Positions 1 through 12,186 of a stretch of 64,000 nucleotides of DNA are shown here, piece by piece. Made by a program: the position numbers and the translations under genes. Each line of letters begins with the position of its first letter. Position 1 is the first letter of the stretch. The notes under the pieces are model-generated. The model saw only the letters and a program-made list of their open reading frames with translations, searched no databases and was not told the origin of the DNA. Where the stretch lies: the NCBI GenBank assembly GCA_963556255.1, contig OY744606.1, forward strand, positions 69,974,670 through 70,038,669. The letters run 5' to 3'. This stretch comes from Allolobophora icterica. Lineage: Eukaryota > Annelida > Clitellata > Crassiclitellata > Lumbricidae.

Positions 1-170
1 AGCTTCCTCCGTTCGTTCGTTCTTCTATTCTCTCAGGTAACGTCTCTTCCTCTTTTACCTTTCTTAAAACTTGCTTTTTCTCTCGGGGTCTCTCGCACTG
101 GCAGCGCTTCTGAATGGCCCTCCCTCTAGAAGCGCTTTATAAATATCCGAATACAATACAATACAATACT
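1..170 (+). repeat. 3' end of an L2/CR1-like non-LTR retrotransposon (fragment)
   Basis: The stretch holds the motif pair gcagcgcttctgaa and agaagcgctttataaatatcc, then a short (ATACA)n tail. The same layout (GCGC box, then a short tandem tail) ends the L2/CR1-like copies near 2880, 4250 and 47460. The coding part lies outside the window on the left. Assignment rests on that shared tail only. Confidence 0.45.
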
Positions 171-309
171 TGGCTGGACCATCAAGGGTAATTATTCTGA
201 AATTTTCATTAAAACTGATGGTTACATGCATGAATTACGCTAAATCATGTAGCGACACGTTTTAATGATCCACCGTATTTAATAAAGAAACTTTTTCAGT
301 TAAGTACTG

Positions 310-316
310 TATATAA
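310..316 (+). promoter_or_regulatory. TATA box of NHL gene 1
   Basis: TATATAA begins exactly 56 nt before the ATG at 366. The same heptamer lies 56 nt before the ATG in genes 2 and 3, within a conserved block (tataacttcgattaaacttcttgtagac in the paralogues, slightly diverged here). Core-promoter function is inferred from position and conservation. Confidence 0.55.
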
Positions 317-365
317 CTTGGATTAAACTTGTTGTAGACTTTGATACTTGCGTTTGTACCTCAGG

Positions 366-1809
366 ATGGGAAGAAGCTTTCTGATCATCGTGAACGTGTT
401 CATCACAATTACAGTCGCAAATCGCATACTTAGTAAGTGAACACAGTGTGCTTTTACTCAAAAGCCCACATATGGCCTCATTTCTGAAACACATGCTTGA
501 TCATATTTAAAAAAGTACGAGAATTATAGTCGTCGTTACAATGATACTATTCAACGTAATATGCTAAACCTGAGATGCCCTGTCGCACTAATTCTTAAAC
601 TAAAAAAATTCCTCGCCTTTCATCTTCATCATTAACTTATATGTGAATTTGCTTTTCGGATTTAAACAACTGTGTTTTCTATCATTTCTTGATCAGAAGT
701 TATTAGCAATATACTTACTTTTCTACGCTTCAAATCTTTATCAGTTTTCTTCCCTTCTTGCAAATTTAATTTCCTTGATATTTATTCCGATATGTGTTTA
801 ACTAAAATGGTTTTACACTAAGTAAATTTCTTAGCCGTTAATGAGCAATGGCGCCTCGTCAGGTATACAAAACCGATAGGCCTACATGCATATACTAAGC
901 TTTTCTTATATATTACGTATATTGTTGTGCATAGACAAACCACCTGTTGATGAATGCGGATTCCTTCAAAAACCCATCTTTGTTCATCGTTTTCCGGAGG
1001 GTAGACCAGTCTATGGAGTCGAAGTGATTGACAAGGAAGTTTACGTCATTCGAGACTACACGCCTTATATCGAAGTCTACGACAGAAGCACCTTCCAACC
1101 GAAAAGAAACATAAGTATAGAACACCTTCAACGTCCATACAATTTAGTTCAGTCAAGACATAAGTCATCTGCAACTTCTCTTTTCATTAATGATTTCGTA
1201 AATACAGGCAATCTGACCGTTATCAAAGTGCCCTGCGGAACAGTGCAACAGTGGTCTTATAAGGAACCTAATGAAACCTTTTTGGGTCTCACTGGGTCAA
1301 GTCTCTACACCGGAGCAAACATTCTCATGACTGCACAGGCGAGTCAGAAGGTGAAGGAATTCACTCCAGCCGGAAACCTGGTGTGCGAGGTCACTTTCCG
1401 CAATATTACGGAGCCACGCCATACCATCAAAGTGGCTTTTGACCCCTACGCCGTCTGCCATGGCTATGGTCCACCACCTGACCTGCACCAAGTCTGTCTT
1501 GCGGACGGGAACGGAGAAAGGATCAAATGCTACGGTGGAGTTCGAGGTTCAGGAGTGGGTCAGCTGAACATACCAATACGACTGGAGCTGAACAAGAAGA
1601 ATTGCATCCTAGTTGCAGAATTGGTAAACAGGAGAGTGCTTCTGTTAAACAAGGACCTCGAATACGTCCGATATCTGATTAATGAGGATCTTGAGGGCCT
1701 TCAACGCCTGTACCTAGATCAGGAGGAACACCTGTTATATGTCGCCGATAATACACTTGATGAAAACTTTCAGAGGGTCAGCGGGCGCGTGAAAGTGTTT
1801 AAGGTTTAA
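366..1809 (+). CDS. Secreted NHL-repeat (beta-propeller) protein, copy 1; two exons
   Basis: The CDS is join(366..432, 935..1809), 313 residues. Exon 1 starts at ATG 366 and encodes a hydrophobic leader (MGRSFLIIVNVFITITVA), read as a signal peptide; it ends in phase 1 at a GTAAGTG donor. The acceptor is ..gtgcatag at 934. Exon 2 gives the mature protein. Residues about 221-271 (CYGG..GSGVGQLN then ILVAE..NRRVLLLN) form a canonical NHL blade, and about 272-313 a second; earlier segments look like weaker blades. N-glycosylation sequons (NIS, NLT, NET, NIT) fit a secreted protein. The exon structure is supported by the same splice sites and phase in genes 2 and 3. NHL propellers bind proteins, RNA or sugars; the ligand here is unknown. 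The 497-bp intron is the shortest of the family and has no recognisable insertion. I do not know a named orthologue. Confidence 0.8.
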
Positions 1810-2229
1810 TTAAATGAGACTCAATTGGTTCTAAATATTTTCTAAATATTCAGATTTCTCTCAACAGTGAATTGAAACGTTTTGCATATACTGTGGCCCT
1901 TATTGGGAAGCGGTCTTCAGCGTGTTTAAGGTGACTAACGGAACTGTGGGTTTTATTTTATGTAGCAGTAGTTAGTGTTTATCGACATCTTGTGGACATT
2001 GACCTAGCCAATGATACTTAACATGACCAACATCTGGCGATTATACGCAATTTGCTATTATCTATAGCGAAGATTGAAGCGCTTTAAAGGTGTCTAACTG
2101 GAGCGCCGGATTTTCTATGTCAGTGCCACGTGTTTCAACGACATCTTGTGACTGCCAAGGTCGTTGAAGAGAACATGGCAGCATTGCAATCGAAGCGATT
2201 AAACACAATTAAAGAATATATAACATCAG
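1810..2229. other. 3' flank of gene 1, otherwise unassigned
   Basis: The first ~110 bp match the 3' flanks of genes 2-4 (gagactcaattggttctaaat, then a block ending gaagcggtcttcag), with a short deletion relative to those copies. From about 1930 the similarity stops and I see nothing recognisable up to the LINE at 2230. A CGACATCTTGTG motif occurs twice (near 1983 and 2139). Confidence 0.4.
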
Positions 2230-2901
2230 TAATATAGGAGTCACCTTAGACCAGGATCTTACATTTGTTCAACATATTAATCTCCTCTGCCGCAGCTGTT
2301 ACTCCAGCTGCGACAGCTCAGGGTCATTTCTCGCTCCCTCTCTCCTAGTTCAGCATCTACACTTGTCCATGCTTTTGTGGTCTCCCGCCTCGATTACTGT
2401 AGCGCCATATTTGATGGGCTCCCAACCTGCCGATTGAGGTGCCTCAATCGGGTCCTGCGCACCGCTGCCCGGCTGGTAGGTGGCACCCCCAAATTTGGCC
2501 GGGTCTCGGAGTACATGCGGGAGGTGCTCCACTGGCTCCCCTACCCGCAGCGCATTGCTTATCGGGTTTCTGCTTTGGTTCGGCGGTGCCTTGAGGGCTT
2601 GGCTCCCCTTTACCTCCGGGAACTTTGCTGCTCCACTGTAGCTGTCCAGCGTCGTGGCTCACTTCGCTCTGCAGCGCAGGCTGAGCTCCTTGTCCCCGCG
2701 CACGGACTGCTATCCGGCAACACCGTGCCTTCTCTGTCTCTGGCCCAGCGACCTGCAATGGGCTCCCTGTAGCGCTGCGCCTGACCCCGATTGATTGCTC
2801 TTCTCTGTTCCACTCTTGCCTTAAAACTGTCTTGTTCAACCGGGGTTGGACTGGGAGCGCTCCTCAGTAGATAACCTTGAAGGGGCGCTATATAAGACCC
2901 T

Positions 2902-2903
<2 letters not shown>
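2230..2903 (+). mobile_element. L2/CR1-like LINE, 3' part of the reverse transcriptase ORF
   Basis: Conceptual reading gives NIGVTLDQDLTF, then SRLDYCSAIFDGLP, LRTAARLVGG and LHWLPYPQRIAYRVSALV. These are the hallmark C-terminal segments of L2-clade reverse transcriptases. The reading needs frame changes before about 2377; an open stretch runs 2377-2772. The 3' end carries ggggcgctatataagaccctg followed by an AAT tail, so the insertion is 5'-truncated and tailed by the microsatellite at 2903. Confidence 0.8.
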
Positions 2904-2984
<81 letters not shown>

Positions 2985-2985
2985 T
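2903..2985 (+). repeat. (AAT)n microsatellite, LINE tail
   Basis: About 27 uninterrupted AAT units directly follow the LINE 3' end, so it is most likely the expanded 3' tail of that insertion. Confidence 0.9.
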
Positions 2986-3114
2986 AGTATAAAACATTTT
3001 TGAAATTGTCATATTTTTTGACGACGTCAACGGCCTTTGTTGCCATAACAGTAGATCCGTGATATGATACAGCGTAAATCGGACGCAAAGGGTGATCCCG
3101 AATACCTCAAGAAC

Positions 3115-4262
<1,148 letters not shown>

Positions 4263-4289
4263 TAACATACAATACAATAATATTACAAT

Positions 4290-4960
4290 ACCATACCATA
4301 AACAAAAATGACTATGGGAATTCTGTCGATGAAACCTACAATAATTCTGGAAATACCCTAATTTATACGATTATTATGATTATGGTTATTATTATTATTA
4401 TTTTCAGTATTAATATTATTATTATTATAAATAGGCTACTATGTTTTTATTATTAATAATATTTTTATTTTCATCATAGGTTTTTTACCTGAACTATGTA
4501 TAATCCATCGGCAGATTTTAAGAAACGCATCCGGAGACTGTTTATGACGGGAACGGTAGGCCTACGTGTCATCTAATTCTTACTTCGAAAAGCAACGGGT
4601 TTGAAACACTGAATTGTTTTGAAAAACCGAAAAGGCAGCGTGATTTATACCCCGTGATCGATCGAGTCACTTGATCAAGTTGGTCGAAACTCGGCCAAGT
4701 CGAGTCGGTCGAAAAATCTTCGATTCGATCGACTTGCGGGTTGAGTCGATCAAATGTTTTGACAAGTCCTTGTTTCATCGACTTGACTCTGAAATATTTT
4801 ACTTACTATTTTCGGCGACTACATCACCGAATGCCCAAACTCATCTTTGTACGCGATAATTTTCTTATGCTCAACAACTAACTGTGCATATTGTGAGCCC
4901 TGGCACATAACTGTAGAACAGTACTTCTAACAGTTGATAGAATTTAATCAGAAATGTGGG
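4290..4960. other. AT-rich spacer with TCGA-rich segment
   Basis: 4290-4500 is AT-rich with short ATT runs. 4655-4790 is dense in gatcgatcgagtca / ttggtcgaaactcgg / tcgattcgatcgact words, a degenerate self-similar segment with partial inverted symmetry. No gene or defined element was recognised. Confidence 0.4.
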
Positions 4961-4964
4961 TTCT

Positions 4965-5412
4965 CTAGTCACATCAAACACCTTTTTCATTAAGGCAAGG
5001 CAGTCCTTCTACGGTCTTCAGAGTTTGAGGTCACATGGGCTTTCGGGTTACTGTTTATTTGATGTGATGCGCGCCACTGCAGTTGGCGGGATGCTTTATT
5101 GCACGCCCGTGTGGAGGATTTTGCGAGCGAACAGCAGCGCGAGGCCATAGAGGGAAGATAGAGTTTGGAGGGGCCGGCGGAAGCTGATGCGTCCGAGGTA
5201 CTTGCCTTCATCATCCCCTCATTTGAGGCACTTGGTAATAATGCTGACGCTAGTCTCTTTGCAAGCATTTTGCACAATCCTCGTCATGACGTTGTATTAC
5301 ATACTATGCTGCCGCCGATTAAACTCGCTTGCCACTCTCTGCGCCCACCGTGAGCTTCCAAGGTATGATAACTTGTCTCAGAAATGCTTCTTCGCTAGAA
5401 TGCTATACAAAT
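4965..5412 (+). mobile_element. Non-LTR retrotransposon, C-terminal end of RT ORF (degenerate)
   Basis: Conceptual reading gives KARQSFYGLQSLRSHGLSGY..YCTPVW near 4989-5115. It then continues in other frames as FIIPSFEALGNNADASLF and HNPRHDVVLHTMLPP, and finally REL..CFFARMLYK just before a stop at 5412. This order matches the C-terminal tail of jockey/CR1-type reverse transcriptases. At least two frameshifts and a stop break it. The family within non-LTR elements is not settled. Confidence 0.6.
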
Positions 5413-5479
5413 AGGGCCTAACTATGCTCTCCCTGTTTCTGGCTACTTTACTCCTCTTCTCTTCGACTCCCTCACCTCT

Positions 5480-5625
5480 AGAGACCGTATACTCACCTCA
5501 CAAAATATTTATGTTTATTTATATCAAAATACTGCAGAGTATACTCACAAAATACTGTAGCGTATACTCACCTCTAATTTGTTTCGGAAAATTAACCGGT
5601 AGCGTATACTCACCTCTAAATTTAC
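5480..5625 (+). repeat. Degenerate tandem repeat with GTATACTCACCTC units
   Basis: The word gtatactcac(ctc) recurs four times (near 5487, 5538, 5572 and 5605), separated by similar aaaatactg(c/t)ag spacers. It is a short minisatellite with diverged units; nothing suggests coding. Confidence 0.6.
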
Positions 5626-5829
5626 CACTACAGCCCTGGGAGTGATGGACAGGAAGAGGTGCTACGGGGTCTTCCACGATATGTGCTCATAAACACACTT
5701 TTTGGATGGTCTGATACGATTATTTATGTTTTGGAAGACTGACCTGGTTGTGACCACACAGCTCTGTGAAAATGACCTGGTTCATAATTTACAAATGGAT
5801 GATTCTTGTATAATGTATGTCAATATTAA

Positions 5830-6095
5830 CGAGGCTTATCACTGAGGATCTAGTCCACCCATGGAAGTAAGTCAATGTTGCATCACTGAGGAGTTAGGTC
5901 ATGATAGTAAATCTCAAGCTGACTATTATGGAACAAGGTCACCCATGGAAGTAGGTCAATGTTGTATCAATGAGGAGTTAGGTCATGGAAGTAGGTCAGA
6001 GGCTGACCAATGAGGAACTAGGACCTGAAAGCGTGTGTCAAAGGTCGACCAATGAGGATCTAGGTCACAGCCACTTTTGGAAGTAGGTCAAGGCT
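5830..6095 (+). repeat. Degenerate minisatellite (GAGGA..TAGGTCA.GGAAGTAGGTCA units)
   Basis: Units of roughly 50-60 bp built from tgaggagttaggtcatg and cccatggaagtaggtcaatg recur at least four times, with substitutions and length changes. The repeated AGGTCA hexamer is also a nuclear-receptor half-site, but the repetition alone explains it. Confidence 0.65.
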
Positions 6096-6168
6096 GCGTT
6101 TAAAGTGACACTAGGTTCAAACTGCTCTTAAAGTGACACTAGGTTCAAACTGCTTTAAAAGTGACACT
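6096..6168 (+). repeat. 28-bp tandem repeat, about 2.6 units
   Basis: Units begin at 6096, 6124 and 6152, with core aaagtgacactaggttcaaa. The first two differ by about two bases and the third is partial. It abuts the previous minisatellite. Confidence 0.75.
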
Positions 6169-6469
6169 CCCTTTACTACTCGTGTAGGTCTATAGAAGGG
6201 AACTCGGCGAAGACAATCGAAACAGGTGAGACATTGGTGTGCAGTAAAATTAACACACTCAACTCTGCCAGTGGCTGTGTTTTTTTTATGTGCTTTTCGG
6301 TTAGCCTTATTGTAACAAAATACTAACTAAGCTAAAAAAAATGCAGTAACTATAACTATTACTAAAAAATAGTAATAAAGATAACTGTAGCTATAACTAA
6401 AATGAAAATCCATTGACTATAACTGCAACTGTTACTAAAATAAAATCTGTAAGGAGAATCACACTGAAC

Positions 6470-7625
6470 AGATGACAGCGAGACAGATGATAGAGAAATG
6501 CGTGGCGGGGAATACAAAAATACTTGTCAACTTCATAGATTTCCAAAATGCTTTTGACAATGTTCAGAGACCGGCGGTGTGGAACATTCTCGCGTAATAT
6601 GGAATAGCAGAAAAAATTATAGACATCATAAAGGGAATGTATATGGAAAGCAGATGCGCGGTGAGAGTGGAGGGGAGACTAGGGTAATGGTTTCAGATTG
6701 TCACCGGGGTGCGGCACGGATGCATCTTATCGCCGATGTTGTTCCTACTAACGATCGATTGTGCATTGAGACGAAGCACGGAACAGGGAAGATGGGGCTT
6801 GGAGTGGAGAGGAAACGAGAGGCTACCAGATCTGGACTTTGCAGATGATATAGCGCTACTGGAGGATTCCTGGGAGCGAATGAGCGAACTCACGGGCAAA
6901 GTAAAAAAAGAAGCAGGTTTGGTTGGATTGAGAATCAATACTTCAAAAACAAATATCGTGAAGGTTGGAAATTGGGAGGCGAGAGAAAACATCAGAGTTG
7001 GGGAGGATGTGATAGAGGAGGTGGAGGACTTTTGCTATCTAGGAAGTGTAATTACAAACAATGGTAGCTGCGACAAAGAGTTCAGAGTCAGGTTACGATA
7101 GGCCAATACCACATTCGGAAGACTGAACACAGTGAACAGCATATGGAAAAACAAAGGATTAAGCCCAATAACAAAGATAAGATTATACAAAGCCTTGGTC
7201 CTGACAACGTTGCTATATGGATCGGAAACATAGCCTATGACTAAAGCTAATCTAAAAAAGTTGGACGCGGCTCATCATAAGTGGCAGAGAAGGATATTAG
7301 GGGTCACTTGGATGGATAAGATAAAGAATGAAGATATAAGAAAGAGAACGTCTATGGAGAAAATGGAGGATATGTTGAAGCTGGCTAGGTCAAATACATC
7401 GATCGGACAATGAAAGAATCTCGAAGCAGACACTGTACTGGACCCCGTCGGGATGGAAAAGAAAACGCGGGAGGCCGAGAAAGACTTGGAGAAGCACGAT
7501 CACACAAGATCTGGACGGCGGTGGAATGACGTGGGAAGAGGCTGAGAAGGCTGCGGAGGACAGAGTGGCGTGGAGGAGATGTGTCGCCCGATGCGCTGTC
7601 AGCGCGTGTAAGGACTAAGGTCTAA
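6470..7625 (+). mobile_element. RTE-like LINE fragment, RT domain to 3' end
   Basis: Readable RT motifs in order are VNFIDFQNAFDNV (palm A, near 6525), GVRHGCILSPMLFLL (near 6700), DLDFADDIALLEDS (the DD catalytic motif, near 6835), VEDFCYLGSVIT (near 7020), then LVLTTLLYGSET and WQRRILGVTWMDKI near 7195-7320. In-frame stops and frame changes (near 6595, 6690, 7100, 7233) show it is dead. The 3' end carries a taaggtctaaggtctaagg tail. The same type occurs at 55808-57222. RTE-like is my family guess. Confidence 0.75.
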
Positions 7626-8279
7626 GGTCTAAGGCGCCTACAAGTACCTGTTCGTTATATATATACGCTTTGGAAAACATGTACCCGGCGCACGGTTCGT
7701 AAGCAATATCCAGGAACGTAGCAAGCTATAATAAAACTCTGTGCCAAGCATAAATATAGCGTCCTCCCTCAAAGATCTACTTAACCAATAACGACCACAT
7801 TTGTTATTTCGAATATAGGTCCTATAGGGCCTAATATTTACTATAAAATATGCTCAAAGAACAATTTTAAAACAAGGATACACTTTTTTACTTTATTTTA
7901 TTACACTTATTTTATTTTAAATGGATATTACATTTCAAGATACAGTAATTAGTTTAATAAATAAATCATTCCCTCTCAAAATTTGCGCCCCCTCGGGTTG
8001 CGCCCTCTTCCGTGGAACCGCTGGAACACCCCTCGCACTGGCAATATCAGTCACTCTCACCATGGGTTGACGGGGAACGTTCGGCATCAAGAAGGACCTC
8101 TCGAGCTATGTAGCACCTTCATCGTCGATCTAAAAAGGATGAGGATCGATAGATCTGGATTAATCAGGTTCGATCTATGCAAAACTTTACGAGCAGAAGC
8201 AGAAAACGAACTGGGAGACGGAGGTGAGGGACAGCACCGGAAACACAAAATAATGATGAGAAGCGGAGGAAGAAGGATT
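7626..8279. other. Unassigned sequence
   Basis: 7626-7980 is AT-rich and featureless. An open frame at 7983-8282 contains no domain I recognise and may be the decayed linker region of the LINE that follows. Confidence 0.3.
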
Positions 8280-9295
8280 TAATGATGCCGTCTGGCGATC
8301 TGACCGCGTCTGATTTCTCCATGACCTTCCGTGATAAGGTTGAATATGTTCTGTACTCGACGCTATCGGCACCTGTAACACCTGTACAACAACCGCTGCT
8401 CTTCTTTATTCTCGTGATAAATTCTGTCCATACGACGTCGCTACTATATGTCGACTCATCTTGGATGCTCCGAAAAAGAACTGTGAGCTTGATCCTGAAT
8501 CAACTTGGATCGTGAGGCGGCTTGTCGATCAGATTGATCTATTTGTCACTCTTCTTTGTAACGAATCACTTTGACAAGGCGTTTTCCTTCAAGAAATAAA
8601 TGTGCAATAGTCACAATCATAATCGTAACCTCCAAACTTCCAAAGCACCACACGAAGGCGAAGAGCAGGGCACCAGCCTATTCACAAGCGCTGCGTTAAA
8701 TCAGAGGGGGTTTGCAGTATGGGTGTCCAGTGGAAGTCCAAGTCACAACTGTCCTGAAAAAGTCCAATCTCGATCCCCAGAGACTAATAAATTACGGACT
8801 CCAACGTTTCCTTTCTTCTAGCTCACTGCATTCCTTACTAAATTCTACATTACAACTTAATTCCTGTTGAACAATCTGCATTTCGACATTTCACTCGAAT
8901 GAGCCGCCATACTGAAGCTTATATCGGATGTTCACTCTGCCATGGATCGAGGGAAAGTAACACTCCTCGCAATGCTCTCTCTGAGCTCGGCCTTCGATAC
9001 CGTTGATCATTCGTTTCTACCCCGGCGGATGCAGCACAGATTCGGTCTGACAGGCACCGCCGATCAGTGGTTTCTTATCTCACTTGCAGGTCGTAACGGG
9101 TACGATAAAAATAATGGCCTGAATTCGTAGGTGGTGTAGGCCTACTTCACTTGCAGAGTGCCCTACGACAGTGTCCTAGGACTTGTACTGTTCGTTCTGT
9201 ACATCGCTGACGTCGTTGCGAGTTTCGGATTTATTTCGCACGTTTACGCCGACGACCTGCAGATTTATCAACACTCGTCATCCTGTGCTAATTGT
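8280..9295 (+). mobile_element. L2-like LINE fragment, highly decayed
   Basis: DLTASDFSMTFRDKVEYVL near 8297-8350 resembles the L2 linker before RT. LSLSSAFDTVDHSFLPRRMQ and FGLTGTADQWF near 8970-9075 is RT palm motif A and following. VYADDLQIYQH near 9245 is the catalytic YADD region in another frame. The copy is broken by frameshifts and by an inverted LINE 3' end at 8596-8830. Confidence 0.65.
8596..8830 (-). mobile_element. LINE 3'-end fragment in inverse orientation
   Basis: Read on the minus strand, it ends with a gattatgattgtgac-type tail preceded by aagcgctt-like sequence. The layout matches the L2/CR1-like 3' end near 47450-47500 (gcgctttagaagtttggagattacgattacg). It interrupts the plus-strand LINE at 8280-9295. 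Confidence 0.5.
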
Positions 9296-9735
9296 GTGTA
9301 CTTCAGCTGAGGAGGTTCCCTTAAGGAACAGCTGCCCATTAACTAGAGAAGATAATGCAAGTGCAGGGGTTTGATGGAAAGAATAAAATATAAGATTGAT
9401 GCAGAAGAATATCGAGTGTTTAAACCGCCATTTAGACACATAGGGCCTACTAATAGGCCTATAACCAGAGGTTTTGGTTTAGGTCGCCTCTGCAGCAAAA
9501 CCTACTCGAAATGTTAAACGCCTATGTATGAGTCCATTCGCAGACACATCTGAATAATTCATGGACAGGTCTCATGTTTTAGGTATATCTTAATAGATGA
9601 GTAATCACAGTGTTACTCCACGACTCCAGATCTTTTTTTAACTAAATCAATTTTGTGTTCCACATCAACATCTAAACTCCTTTAGACTCGAACCCAAACC
9701 TGATCCAATCTGCTTAACAGATTTCTCTCGAGTAC

Positions 9736-10190
9736 CTACGAATAAGCTAGTTGGCACGACTTAGGATTTCGCTTCGCTGGGCGTTGAGGAACTGCGGGGT
9801 TTACGATTGCAATTTGACCCAAGGATGCGTAGACAAGGCTTAAGGCTATGACAGTTCGGACATTTTCATGGTCCATGATGACTCCAAAGTCCCGGACCCA
9901 GGTCGAGAAAGAAATCTGTGGGAATTGTAAAGCAAGAGAAGACAGATCTATTTTAGAGAACTGCTGTGGCGTGCGGAGCCAGATAAACTGCGTCTTAGCC
10001 AGGTTAAGCCGCAGGCGGTTTGCAGACATACAGGCCTGCAGTGACTCCTTGGTATGGGTTATGGTTTACACGGCTGCAACAGCGCAGACATCCGGGAAGT
10101 GCACATAAACTTGCAGGTCGTCAGCATAGGACTGGCTAAGAACTGACCCAGCCGTCAGCAAAGACCCCACGTCGGCGGTGTAGATTGACT
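9736..10190 (-). mobile_element. L2-like LINE fragment around the YADD motif
   Basis: On the minus strand YADDLQVYVHFPD (near 10120) is followed by MSANRLRLNLAKTQFIWL and VRDFGVIMD in open frame 10029-9736. These are the canonical RT catalytic motif and the downstream NxxKTE-type region of L2 elements. It is 5'- and 3'-truncated. Confidence 0.75.
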
Positions 10191-10199
10191 TGATTTGAA

Positions 10200-11523
<1,324 letters not shown>

Positions 11524-11534
11524 TAACAGAAACA

Positions 11535-11872
<338 letters not shown>

Positions 11873-11879
11873 GAGACAG

Positions 11880-12112
11880 GTTTTTAATGACTCAGGGGGA
11901 TGGGGGATAAGGAAGTGGTAGCACTCATGGCCAGGAGAGCATAAGGTACGCGGATCGACTCTCGTAACCCCCCCCCCTCTAGGGCGGAGCCTTGCATGGC
12001 TGCCAAACCGTGTGTTTAATTATGATATTGATTGTACTTTCATGTTTCAATGTAATCTTACTGCGTCTGTCGGTTTGAAATAATAAAGAATACAATTATT
12101 ATTATTATAAAG
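11880..12112 (+). repeat. Retroposon 3' tail with AATAAA and ATT run
   Basis: A segment ending ggtttgaaataataaagaatacaattattattattat looks like a retroposon 3' end with a polyadenylation signal and short tandem tail. It is inserted just upstream of the gene 2 promoter block. The family is not identified. Confidence 0.35.
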
Positions 12113-12130
12113 AAACAAAGTTTCGTCAGT

Positions 12131-12137
12131 TATATAA
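12131..12137 (+). promoter_or_regulatory. TATA box of NHL gene 2
   Basis: TATATAA begins 56 nt before the ATG at 12187, the same spacing as in genes 1 and 3. The similarity to the other copies starts only just upstream (near 12115), where the retroposon tail ends, so any more distal promoter was replaced. Confidence 0.55.
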
Positions 12138-12186
12138 CTTCGATTAAACTTCTTGTAGACACTGATACTTGCGTTTGTACCTTTAG

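Noticed and set aside
300..494. Minus-strand Cys/His-containing open frames at 300-494 and 12130-12315
   Set aside because: Antisense to the signal-peptide exon 1 and flank; their conservation is explained by the duplicated exon, promoter and donor.
913..1131. Minus-strand open frames over the NHL exons (also 17725-17925, 59410-59655)
   Set aside because: Antisense shadows of well-supported exons; they recur because the exons are paralogous.
5830..6170. AGGTCA-rich repeats as a hormone-receptor response array or CRISPR-like array
   Set aside because: Units are diverged, variable in length and lack regular spacers; a decayed minisatellite explains them.
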